Source: Enhygromyxa salina
Lineage (GTDB): Bacteria > Myxococcota_A > Polyangia > Nannocystales > Nannocystaceae
Assembly (NCBI RefSeq): GCF_002994615.1
Contig: NZ_PVNK01000293.1
Coordinates: 1-52,116 of the forward strand
Direction of reading: 5' to 3'
Length of the DNA stretch: 52,116 nucleotides
Shown: positions 1-7,983 of the stretch, piece by piece
How the letters are laid out: each line of letters opens with the position of its first letter
Numbering within the stretch: position 1 is the stretch's first letter
Program-made: the position numbers and the translations under genes
Notes under the pieces: model-generated
What the model was told of the DNA's origin: nothing
The model's input: only the letters and a program-made list of their open reading frames with translations
The model's database searches: none

Positions 1-300
1 GTCGCCTCGCGCCGGAATGTTCGCCCAGGGCGCGAAGCCAAAACGCCGCTGTACCGGGCGTACTGCAAGTTTTGGCGACAAAGCCCTCGGCGAAAAGGCC
101 AAGCGAGGCGGCGCGAGGCATTGCACCACGGGCTGCTAGCAGCCCGTGGTGCAATGCATCGTGTCGCCTCGCGCCGGAATGTTCGCCCAGGGCGCGAAGC
201 CAAAACGCCGCTGTACCGGGCGTACTGCAAGTTTTGGCGACAAAGCCCTCGGCGAAAAGGCCAAGCGAGGCGGCGCGAGGCATTGCACCCCGGGCTGCTA
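1..300. repeat. Two direct copies of a ~138-bp dispersed repeat unit
   Basis: Bases 1-138 and 163-300 are almost identical (offset 162 bp). The visible difference is ACCACGGG versus ACCCCGGG near the end of each unit. The first copy starts at the window edge, so the unit may be longer. Each copy runs into the palindrome core TTGCACC(A/C)CGGGCTGCTAG, complete after copy 1 and only a half-site after copy 2. Sequence flanking the palindrome (CCAAGCGAGGCGGCGCGAGG) recurs inverted beside the copy at 19386-19425, so this is a family. No convincing gene lies in 1-450; the short open frames here simply translate the repeat. Confidence 0.9.
118..157. repeat. 40-bp palindromic (REP-like) element, copy 1
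   Basis: There are two perfect 18-bp arms (GCATTGCACCACGGGCTG and its reverse complement) around a central CTAG. The flanks GGCGCGAGGC on the left and GCCTCGCGCC on the right pair again after a short asymmetric bulge, so a transcript could form a long imperfect hairpin. The same element, with a paired A/T to C/G change in the arms, is at 19386-19425; derivatives are at 282-301, 5027-5046 and 11160-11195. It looks like a REP or MITE-type element. The transposase that moves it is not known. Confidence 0.9.
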
Positions 301-301
301 G
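282..301. repeat. 20-nt half-palindrome, left boundary of segment 302-5026
   Basis: ATTGCACCCCGGGCTGCTAG is the left half of the 40-bp palindrome plus its centre. It is identical and in the same orientation at 5027-5046. The other arm is missing here: the palindrome stops and unrelated sequence (GCCTGAATCAAGCGCT) follows. This suggests either an insertion into, or recombination between, two palindromic elements. Confidence 0.8.
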
Positions 302-302
302 G

Positions 303-317
303 CCTGAATCAAGCGCT
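303..317 (+). repeat. 15-nt recurring motif CCTGAATCAAGCGCT
   Basis: The exact reverse complement (AGCGCTTGATTCAGG) occurs at 19274-19288 across a stop codon. A 14/15 match (AGCGCTTGATTTAGG) lies at 28414-28428, just downstream of another gene's 3' end. At two of the three sites it lies close to a palindromic-element copy. It is either a short dispersed repeat or part of a larger degraded one. Confidence 0.55.
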
Positions 318-519
318 GTCGTGGGTCCACCTCGCTACGTCGGTGATCTCCTCGTGGGTGGGAGCGCCGAGCTCGTGAAGGCGCAACGCACCGAACGCAG
401 AGCTCGAGGAAGGACGACCTGCGCGCCCCGCTCTCGCTCGGATTCCGCGCATGGAATTCAGCTGGAGTTTGATGGCGATGTACGCCATGATTGGCGTGCA
501 GAGTCCCCAGAGACTGCTC

Positions 520-3492
520 ATGAAAAAACCGCTTGGCAAACACGAGACCTATATCCGCATGCAGAACAACATCGACCAGCGGGTCCTTGTTCAGCTCTAC
601 CTGCGCAATCTGCAGAGGGTGGTCCAGAGTAAGTCCTGGGTGCTCGAGCCCGGGGAGACCTCGCCCAAGCGCGTTGAAGAAGCGTTTATTGCGGCCTACT
701 TCTCGCAGTTTGGCTTGACATGGGACGGGTGGTTCTGCGTGCTGCACGTTCCTGGGGGCAGCGAAGAGGGCACCTACATCAGTCGGCCGGGTGGCAACGG
801 GAGTATCGCGAACCCAGAGTACCTCAACGTCGACCTCTCACCATCTGACGCCGGCGTGTTCAACACGTTCACGATCAGCACCTCGGATTTTCAGGTCAAC
901 CTGGCCAAGCACTCGAACCACTCGCGCATGAATAAAGTGCGTGACTTTCGAGATGTGCAGCACGTGTTCTTGTTGATGCTCGAGAACCGCTCCTTCGACC
1001 AGATCTTGGGCAACTCGGGTCTCCCCGACATTGCGCATGCAAGCGCCGGGAGCGACTACAACGAGGTCGACGGCCAGAAGATCTACTTCGCGTCGGGCGC
1101 CAAGCCGCGCATCTCCGTCGACCCGCACCACGAGTTCGACGACATCCTCGAGCAGCTGTGCGGCAAGGGGGCCAAGCTCGGCGCTGACGGCTCGTATCCG
1201 CCGATCCTGAAGTCGAAGGCGACGCTGTTCGCGCAGCAGTACCGCGATATCGATCCCGAGGCGGGTCCGGACTCTCAACCCAGCTTGGACAATGACCTCG
1301 CACCGGGCTCCGACGTGGTGCTCTTTGGGTCGGGCGTGCCCAATGTGGGCATCGAGCGCGAGGGCTTCTCTTCGGCCATGTGCCGGGTCGACGGCGGTCA
1401 GGCCTTGCTGTCCATCCTCGACTCGGTCAAGGGCAACGTCGACCTGTCGCTGCAAGTGGCCGAGGCGACGAGTCCGGCGATTACCCGGCTCAATGGGCAC
1501 TCCGACAACTGGGTCGTGGCCTATGTCGACCCCAACGCCAAGCTGTGTCTCGCCCGCAACCTGAACACCCCCCCGAACTATGGGGTTGCGCACGGCACGA
1601 GCCCTGCGATGACGGCGTTGAGCAACGGCTCGGACTGGGTCTGTGCCTTCGTCGGGGCCGATGATCTGCTGCAGTTCTACACCAGCTCCAACAACCTCAA
1701 CACGCCCAGCGTCCAGGTGCTCGCAGGCACGAGCCCGAGCATTTCGGCGTGTCCGAACGGGGATTATGTCGCGGCCATCATCGGCGCCGATTACCATGTC
1801 GAGCTCGTATATGGGAATGGCGATTTCCACTCCTACAGCAACTGCAAACCCAACCCCCAGACGCGCCCGTCAGTGGCGGTGCGCCCTAACGGCGACTGGG
1901 CCTTCGCCTACCAGAACACAGACAATCAACTGACGGTCTACACCCAGATCGAGGGCCAGGGGAAGCGCCACAGCACCGGCATTCCGATGATGGCGTCGAC
2001 CTCGCCCTCGCTGGTGGCGAATGGCAACAAGGGCTGGTTCGTCGCGATTCAAGGCGCCGAGGGGGCGGTCCAGGTACTGACCCACGAGGCGGTCTCACTG
2101 TACATCGGTGAGCCCATGGACTCGACCTCGAGTCCGCAGCTCTCGAATCGGGCCAGCGGCGGTTGGCAGCTCGCTTACAAGACCCAAGCGGGCAACCCCG
2201 CGCTGATCAACAGCATCGGTGACACCCCCATCTACGCACCGCCGTCCGACATCATGACCGGCTTCAACACGCCGGTTCAGCTCCCCGTCTTGTACACGCT
2301 GGCCGACAAGTTTGAGGTCTGCGACAAGTGGTTCTCCTCGCTGCCGGGGCCGACGTGGCCCAATCGCTTCTTCTCGCTGTGTGCGTCCTCTGGTGACCTC
2401 GACGACAGCCCATCGGGGGCCGAGATCTCGGAGTCGATGACCTTCTTCGAGTACGAGCCCAAGGGTGGCACGATGTTCACCCAGCTGCCCAAGACCAACT
2501 GGCCCGGCAGCAGCACGCCTTTGACCTACCGCATCTACAACGACGCGCTCTACCCTGGCACTCATCGTTACAAGAGTCAATTTGCCTATCAGCCGGACCG
2601 GAGCAAGGGGAGCACGGGCTCAGGCTGGATGCCGATTGGAATGGCTCTCGAGGGGGCCTCGTGGTCGGACTGGTACTCGCTCGACCGATTCGCTCGCGAT
2701 CTGAACGCCCCCTATGAAGCGGCCTTTACGCTGATTGAGCCCCACTATGGCAACGCGCGGGGCGACACCTACCAGGGGGGCTCCTCGCAGCATCCCCGAG
2801 ACGACTACTACGGCGGTGAGGCCCTGATTCGCGCGGTCTATGAGACCCTTCGTTCGTCGCCGCTGTGGTTCAACAGCCTGCTGATCATCACCTATGACGA
2901 GCATGGTGGGTTCTATGACAGTCGCCCGCCTGGGCCTGCGGTCTCACCTCAGGCCGGGCTTCGGGGCTCGAAGAAGGGGTTCAACTTCGAGACACTGGGG
3001 CCGCGTGTTCCGGCTGTCTTGGTCTCGCCCCTGGTGGGCGATGGCAAGTGCAGCACGACCTATGACCATGCCGTGATTCCCGCGACCATCGAGGACATCT
3101 TCGACATGAAGCCGATGTCAGACCGCGACGCGGCCTCGACCAGCCTGACGCATCGCCTGAAGTACAAGCTGGGCAGCGATGAGGGGCCTCGAACCGATTG
3201 CCCGAGGGTGCTTCCACCACCGGCCAAGCCCTACGCGAATGCCGAGCAGCAGGAGGCTGCGGCGGACTCTGCGCTGCCCGAGCAAGGCAACCTGCGGGGG
3301 GCGATGCAGATTGCCTTGAAACTCGCGCTTCAGCTGTCCTCGGACGAAGAGCGGCCAGGCGTCATCGCGCACTACAAGAGCCTGCAGACGCGCCAAGATC
3401 TCGATGGGTTCATGAAGTACGTCGCGGAACGCTTGGAGCAAGCGCAGGCTGAGCGCGACAAGGCCGAGGACGCGGCACAGGTGAAGGTCTAG
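520..3492 (+). CDS. Phospholipase C/acid phosphatase-family phosphoesterase with inserted lectin-like repeats
   Basis: About 990 residues. Phosphoesterase-family (PF04185-type) signatures are VFLLMLENRSFDQILG near residue 146, DPHHEFDDILEQL near 205, SSLPGPTWPNRFF near 605, ITYDEHGGFYD near 790 and GPRVPAVLVSPLV near 825; these enzymes hydrolyse phosphodiesters of phospholipids or related esters. Between the second and third motifs sit about six ~45-residue repeats with GTSP and W-V/A-F/Y cores (roughly residues 310-570), resembling PLL-type fucose-binding propeller lectins. The lectin-like block is therefore inserted inside the catalytic fold. No signal peptide is evident. ATG 520 (AGAG 7 bp upstream) is preferred; an in-frame ATG at 451 would add 23 residues. 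Base composition looks less GC-rich than the neighbours, and the gene lies in a repeat-bounded segment with a transposase, suggesting transfer. The family is clear; the substrate is unknown. Confidence 0.85.
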   Translation: MKKPLGKHETYIRMQNNIDQRVLVQLYLRNLQRVVQSKSWVLEPGETSPKRVEEAFIAAYFSQFGLTWDGWFCVLHVPGGSEEGTYISRPGGNGSIANPEYLNVDLSPSDAGVFNTFTISTSDFQVNLAKHSNHSRMNKVRDFRDVQHVFLLMLENRSFDQILGNSGLPDIAHASAGSDYNEVDGQKIYFASGAKPRISVDPHHEFDDILEQLCGKGAKLGADGSYPPILKSKATLFAQQYRDIDPEAGPDSQPSLDNDLAPGSDVVLFGSGVPNVGIEREGFSSAMCRVDGGQALLSILDSVKGNVDLSLQVAEATSPAITRLNGHSDNWVVAYVDPNAKLCLARNLNTPPNYGVAHGTSPAMTALSNGSDWVCAFVGADDLLQFYTSSNNLNTPSVQVLAGTSPSISACPNGDYVAAIIGADYHVELVYGNGDFHSYSNCKPNPQTRPSVAVRPNGDWAFAYQNTDNQLTVYTQIEGQGKRHSTGIPMMASTSPSLVANGNKGWFVAIQGAEGAVQVLTHEAVSLYIGEPMDSTSSPQLSNRASGGWQLAYKTQAGNPALINSIGDTPIYAPPSDIMTGFNTPVQLPVLYTLADKFEVCDKWFSSLPGPTWPNRFFSLCASSGDLDDSPSGAEISESMTFFEYEPKGGTMFTQLPKTNWPGSSTPLTYRIYNDALYPGTHRYKSQFAYQPDRSKGSTGSGWMPIGMALEGASWSDWYSLDRFARDLNAPYEAAFTLIEPHYGNARGDTYQGGSSQHPRDDYYGGEALIRAVYETLRSSPLWFNSLLIITYDEHGGFYDSRPPGPAVSPQAGLRGSKKGFNFETLGPRVPAVLVSPLVGDGKCSTTYDHAVIPATIEDIFDMKPMSDRDAASTSLTHRLKYKLGSDEGPRTDCPRVLPPPAKPYANAEQQEAAADSALPEQGNLRGAMQIALKLALQLSSDEERPGVIAHYKSLQTRQDLDGFMKYVAERLEQAQAERDKAEDAAQVKV

Positions 3493-4955
3493 CAGGCCGG
3501 GGTGGAAAGGAGTTTGCGAGGCACGGTCGAGGTGATCTCCCGGCCTCGACTCCACGGGCGACGGACAGCGCAGTCGCGGTCACAACCGGGCCGAGCGACG
3601 ACACGAGCGCTGATACACGCACGCACCAGGTCGACGAGCACCATGAGGAGCGAAAAGAAGGCCGCAAGCCTCCCTTGAAGGCTTCGCGGGGTCCCGACTC
3701 CGAATGTCTTGCGCATCAGCAGCCCCAGGTTGTAGCCGGCGTTGTGGATCAGCACCCGCTTGAGGATGTTGTCGTGCCGTCGTAGGTGGGTCCGACCCAT
3801 GCTCGTCGGCCCGTACATGTGAGCGAAGGGCCGCTCGAGCAGCTCGCCTCGTTGACGCATCAGGTGCCGACCGCGTCGACCCTTGACCCGGCGCCGGTTC
3901 GCGTAGACGAGCTTCTTTTCGACCTGCTTGTTTTTCCAGTTTCGTCGGCCCCGCTTGGGCTCGGCGATGTAGGTCCGAATACCGTCCTCGTCGAGATCGC
4001 ACAGCTTGTGGTTGCTGTGATAGCCCTTGTCCATCACGGCTTCTTCGATGCGCTCGGCGACCTCGACGGCGGGAGACCCAGGCTCATCGTCGTCGTCGCT
4101 GTCATCGTCATTGCGCTCGGTCTCGAGCGTCTCGCGGACCTCGGACAGGTTGGCCTGCGCAGCCTCGAGCGTAGCGTCGACGCTCTGGGTGTCGTGCGTC
4201 GTTCCACCGTGAAGCGTGACCCCGAGGATCGCTCCTTCGTGCATGTCGACGGCGTGCTCGACCTTGTGAGCCATGTGCGTCGAGCCATCCTTCATCTTCG
4301 TGACTTGGGCGTCGGGCTCGTGCGGGTTGACCCACAGCTTGTTCGAGCCCTTCTTGGGTCGCTTGCGATCGAGGCGGGCGATGTCCTCGCGGGTCGGCTC
4401 CTCGATGCCCTCGGCCTTGGCGAGCTCGACGAGATAGTCCTGGTAGCTCACCCCGTCTTCGCGGCGTACCAGGGTCCGCAGCGCAGCGTTGGCCTCGAGG
4501 TCGCTCCCGTCGATGCCGATCGTCTTACCTCGGACCAGTCCTGCGCGGGCGAGCTGCGTCAGCACCCAGTTGAAGACCCGGTCGTGGACCTCGAGGTCGA
4601 GCCGGCGTCGCGTTCGGCCCAGCGTCGTGTGATCTGGCGGCGTCTTGGTCAGGCCCAGGCCTAGAAACTCGCGCAGACTCAGCGAGTCAGCGACCTGCCA
4701 AGCGATCCCACGCTCGCTGTCGATGCCCTCGAAGTAACCGATGAACAGGCAGCGAAAGTACACGCCCGGCGCGAGCGACGGCCGGCCTCGGCCCGAGTAG
4801 AAGCGCTCGCACTCGCGCTCGACGAAGTAGTCGAAGCCGTTCTTGCGCAAAATGCCCTCCAGCGCATCGTAGAAGGGATGTCCTGCTGAACGGGGGACGT
4901 CCTTGTAGGTCACGAACAGACCGGCCTGCTCGTCTTCCTTCGAACCCATCGTCAT
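3489..4955 (-). mobile_element. IS1182-like DDE transposase
   Basis: 488 residues, typical of IS1182-group transposases. The N-terminal region has a CERFY-SGRGRPSLAPGVYFRCLFIGY block (InsH_N/DUF772 type). The catalytic core shows GIDGSDLEANA (first Asp), LGVTLHGGTTHDTQS (second Asp region) and VMDKGYHSN followed by TYIAEPKRGRRNW. An acidic DDDSDDDDEP insertion sits between the last two. The final LxRxKLxxxxG-like region is KRVLIHNAGYNLGLLMRKTF. Its last ~50 residues (Arg/Cys-rich) look unlike the family and may be read-through into flanking DNA. Its stop overlaps the stop of the convergent phosphoesterase by 3 nt (shared CTAG). I could not find terminal inverted repeats by eye, so the element ends are not defined. 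It looks intact, without frameshifts. Confidence 0.85.
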
Positions 4956-5026
4956 CGCGTCGGCACTCTACTGGAGCCCGACCTCGTTGTCCCCTGCGTG
5001 GTTGTCGCCACGCGTGGTTACCGCGG

Positions 5027-5046
5027 ATTGCACCCCGGGCTGCTAG
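5027..5046. repeat. 20-nt half-palindrome, right boundary of segment 302-5026
   Basis: Identical, in direct orientation, to 282-301 (ATTGCACCCCGGGCTGCTAG). It lies about 70 bp upstream of the transposase start and just before the stop of the next gene at 5053. Together the two copies bracket about 4.7 kb carrying the phosphoesterase and the transposase. Confidence 0.8.
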
Positions 5047-5052
5047 ACGAGG

Positions 5053-5640
5053 CTAGGCGCCAGTGGTCCTTTCCCGCTCGTGAGCCTCGCGGCGACCTTG
5101 CTCGCGCTCGTCGGCGACGCTGCGGCGCCGGATCAGATCGTGCTGAACCACCACGATGACCAAGAGCAGCGGCACCGCGGGGGGCCAAAGCGCAAACACG
5201 AACAGCGCCAGCAGCCCCCCGAGCAAGCCGTGCAACAGCCGCTGCCCGAGCCACATCGGCACGGCGAGCACGGCCGCGAACAAGGCCGCGAGCGCCGACA
5301 CGGTGTTGGCCGCCAGCGGCATGCCCTCGACGACCGCGACCGCAAACCACAGCACCGTCGACAGCGCGAGGATCCCACCGACGCAGGCCAGGAAGTGGAG
5401 CGTGAAGAAGATCAGGCTGCCGGGGTCGCGCTCGAACCCGTACATCGGGCGCAGGTTCGGCGTCGCCTCGGGCGCGCCCTGGCGAAAGGGGCCGGCGGCC
5501 GCGCCGGGCGAGTCGAAGCCCCGCAGGGCCAGACGCTCAAAGCGCCACTTGGGCCACGCCCGCGCGATCGACCAGGCCGTGAGCGCGACGCTCGCGAGCC
5601 CAAGCCACAAGGGCGGGCAGCTCGAGGGGTGTTCCAGCAT
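5053..5640 (-). CDS. Uncharacterised multi-pass membrane protein
   Basis: 195 residues with hydrophobic stretches near residues 9-27, 73-105, 108-130 and 135-168, probably four membrane spans. The C-terminus is strongly charged (RRRSVADEREQGRREAHERER) and likely cytoplasmic. The loop around residues 30-70 is Pro/Arg-rich with no motif I recognise. It is divergent from the molybdopterin oxidoreductase at 5692, with only about 50 bp between them that must hold both promoters. No family or function can be assigned. The coding call rests on the uninterrupted hydrophobic pattern and the fit between neighbours. Confidence 0.7.
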   Translation of the reverse strand: MLEHPSSCPPLWLGLASVALTAWSIARAWPKWRFERLALRGFDSPGAAAGPFRQGAPEATPNLRPMYGFERDPGSLIFFTLHFLACVGGILALSTVLWFAVAVVEGMPLAANTVSALAALFAAVLAVPMWLGQRLLHGLLGGLLALFVFALWPPAVPLLLVIVVVQHDLIRRRSVADEREQGRREAHERERTTGA

Positions 5641-5691
5641 CGCCTCTCGACCAGTCTAACGCGAGACACCCGAGGGCGGTAGGATCCCTGG

Positions 5692-7884
5692 GTGGCCCGA
5701 GTGTCCAAACGTGAACGAAGCGCGATCGAGCGGGGCCTTCGCGTCGTCACCGGCGCCTGTCCCCACGACTGCCCCGACACCTGCGCGTGGCAAGTCGCGG
5801 TCGATCCCGACACCGAGCGCGCCGTCGACATCTGGGGCCACGCCGATCACCCCTTCACGGACGGCAAGCTGTGCGGGAAGGTCGACAACTACCTCGAGCG
5901 GAGCTACCACCGCGAGCGCCTGACGAGCCCGCTGCGCCGGGTCGGAGCCAAGGGCGCCACGAACGGGCCCCGCTTCGAGGCGATCAGCTGGGACCAGGCG
6001 ATCGAGGAGATCGCCGCCCGGACCGGGCACGCCATCGAGCAGCACGGGCCCGAGACCGTGCTCCAGTACTCCTACGCCGGGACCATGGGCCTGGTCCAGG
6101 GCGAAGGCATGGCCCAGCGATTCTTCAATCGCCTCGGCGCCACGCGCCTCGGTCGGACGATCTGCGCGAGCGCGGGCATGCAGGGCCTGAGCTACACCCT
6201 CGGCCGCGCGATCGGTCCGGACCCGCTCGACTTCGAGCACGCCGGGCTGATCTGGCTGTGGGGCACCAACACGCTGTCCAGCAACATGCACCTGTGGCCG
6301 GTGATCCAGCGCGCGCGCAAGGCTGGCGCCAAGGTCGTGGTCATCGATCCGGTTCGCACGCGCACGGCGCGAGCGGCCGACGAGTGGGTGCCGATCCGCC
6401 CGGGCACCGACGGCGCGCTCGCCCTCGGCCTGATGCACGTGCTGATCCGCGAGGACGCGATCGACCGCGACTACATCGAGCGCGGCACCCTTGGCTTCGA
6501 GCAGCTGCGCGAGCGCGCGAGCAAGTGGCCCCCCGCGCGGGTCGAGGCGATCACCGGGATCCCGGCCGCGCGCATCGAGGGCCTCGCACGCGAGTACGGC
6601 CAGCGCGGCGCCAAGCCCCCCGCGATCCGGATCAACTACGGGCTCCAGCGGCACCGCGGCGGCGGCATGGCGGTCCGCAACATCGCCTGCCTCCCGGCCC
6701 TGGTCGGAGCCTGGCGCCACCGCGGCGGCGGCGTGCAGCTGAGCAGCTCGGGCAGCTTCATGCTCGACCGGCGCGGGCTCGAGCGCCCCGATCTCCTCGG
6801 TGATCGCAGCCCTCGGACCTTCAACATGAACCGCCTCGGCCAGGCCCTGAGCCTCGATCCCGAGCAGCGACGCCAGGCCCACCTGCGCGAGCGCCCGGTC
6901 GACAGGCCGCCCGAACAGCCCGGGCCGCCGGTCCACGTGCTGTTCGTCTACAACTGCAACCCGGCCGCGGTCGCCCCGGATCAGTCTGCGGTCATCGCCG
7001 GGCTCGCGCGCGAGGATCTGTTCACGGTCGTGCTCGAGCACTTTGCGACCGACACGGTCGACTGGGCCGACATCGTGCTCCCGGCGACGACGCAGCTCGA
7101 GCACTGGGACCTCCTCAAGTCCTACGGACACCTCTACCTCGCCCTCAACCGACCGGCGATCGCCCCGGTCGGCCAGAGCTTGCCCAACTCCGAGATCTTC
7201 CGCCGCGTCGCGCGAGCCTGCGGGTTTGACGAGCCCTGCTTTCACGAGACCGACGAGGCCATGCTCGAGGCCTTCGTCGACAGCCAGGCCGATCCCTGCA
7301 TGGCCGAGATCAGCTGGGCGCGGCTGCTCGACGAGGGCTTTTGTCGGCTCGCGCTGCCCGATCCCTACCTGCCCTTCGCGGCCGGCGAGTTCCCGACCCC
7401 CAGCGGTCGCTGCGAGCTCTACAGCGCGCGCATGGCCGAGCACGGCTACGATCCGCTGCCGGCCTACACCGCGCCCGAGTTCGCCGACGCCGAGCTCGAC
7501 GATCCCGAGAGCGAGGCGAGCCCCGGGCTGCTCCACTGCATCTCGCCCCCGGCGCACTCGTTCTTGAACAGCACCTTCGTCAACGTCGAGAAGTTCGCCG
7601 CGCGCGAGAAACAGCCGCTGCTGCTCCTCCACCCCGACGACGCGGCCGCGCGCGCGATCACGGACGGCGTCGAGGTTCGCGTCGAGAACGAGCGCGGCGA
7701 GGTCCGGCTGCGCGCGCGAGTGACCGACGAGGTCGTGCGCGGGACCGTGGTCGCGTCCAGCATCTGGTGGACCAAGCTCAGCCCCGACCGCCGCAACATC
7801 AACTGGCTGAGCTCACCGGCCGAGACCGACATGGGCGCGGGCGCGCTGTTCTTCGACGTGCCCGTGCGAGTGCGGGCGTCGTAG
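5692..7884 (+). CDS. Molybdopterin-dependent oxidoreductase (DMSO reductase superfamily)
   Basis: 730 residues from a GTG start. The N-terminus has a [4Fe-4S] site, Cys23-x3-Cys27-x3-Cys31 and Cys61 (ACPHDCPDTC and DGKLCGK), typical of bis-MGD enzymes. Next come the Mo-cofactor domains: GRTICASAGMQG near residue 155, IWLWGTNTLSSNMH, VVVIDPVRTRTA and WVPIRPGTDGALALGL. The C-terminal molydop-binding barrel includes LLLLHPDDAAARAITDGVEVRVENE. No twin-arginine signal is present, so it should be cytoplasmic. There is no adjacent Fe-S or membrane-anchor subunit, so the electron partner is unknown. It resembles the single-subunit oxidoreductases often annotated as formate dehydrogenase or thiosulfate-reductase-like; the substrate cannot be predicted. 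A 6-bp hairpin follows the stop. Confidence 0.9.
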   Translation: MARVSKRERSAIERGLRVVTGACPHDCPDTCAWQVAVDPDTERAVDIWGHADHPFTDGKLCGKVDNYLERSYHRERLTSPLRRVGAKGATNGPRFEAISWDQAIEEIAARTGHAIEQHGPETVLQYSYAGTMGLVQGEGMAQRFFNRLGATRLGRTICASAGMQGLSYTLGRAIGPDPLDFEHAGLIWLWGTNTLSSNMHLWPVIQRARKAGAKVVVIDPVRTRTARAADEWVPIRPGTDGALALGLMHVLIREDAIDRDYIERGTLGFEQLRERASKWPPARVEAITGIPAARIEGLAREYGQRGAKPPAIRINYGLQRHRGGGMAVRNIACLPALVGAWRHRGGGVQLSSSGSFMLDRRGLERPDLLGDRSPRTFNMNRLGQALSLDPEQRRQAHLRERPVDRPPEQPGPPVHVLFVYNCNPAAVAPDQSAVIAGLAREDLFTVVLEHFATDTVDWADIVLPATTQLEHWDLLKSYGHLYLALNRPAIAPVGQSLPNSEIFRRVARACGFDEPCFHETDEAMLEAFVDSQADPCMAEISWARLLDEGFCRLALPDPYLPFAAGEFPTPSGRCELYSARMAEHGYDPLPAYTAPEFADAELDDPESEASPGLLHCISPPAHSFLNSTFVNVEKFAAREKQPLLLLHPDDAAARAITDGVEVRVENERGEVRLRARVTDEVVRGTVVASSIWWTKLSPDRRNINWLSSPAETDMGAGALFFDVPVRVRAS

Positions 7885-7900
7885 CGCCGCCTCTGCGGCG
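7885..7900 (+). terminator. Short hairpin after the oxidoreductase gene
   Basis: CGCCGC-CTCT-GCGGCG begins right after the stop codon: a 6-bp GC stem with a 4-nt loop. No T-run follows, so factor-independent termination is uncertain. Confidence 0.35.
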
Positions 7901-7983
7901 ACCGACGACGAGACCGAGGATCCCGAGCGCGCCAGCGTGCTCGCGCTTGGGCCCGGCGACGGCTTGCTGCTACCGTGGGCGCG

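Noticed and set aside
3493..5026. Terminal inverted repeats of the IS1182-like element
   Set aside because: I compared the sequence just outside both ends of the transposase by eye and saw no convincing matching inverted pair, so no element boundary is claimed.
5656..7632. Long open frame on the minus strand opposite the molybdopterin oxidoreductase
   Set aside because: It is a GC-bias shadow: the + strand frame has complete family motifs and the minus frame is low-complexity Arg/Gly/Ala sequence with none.
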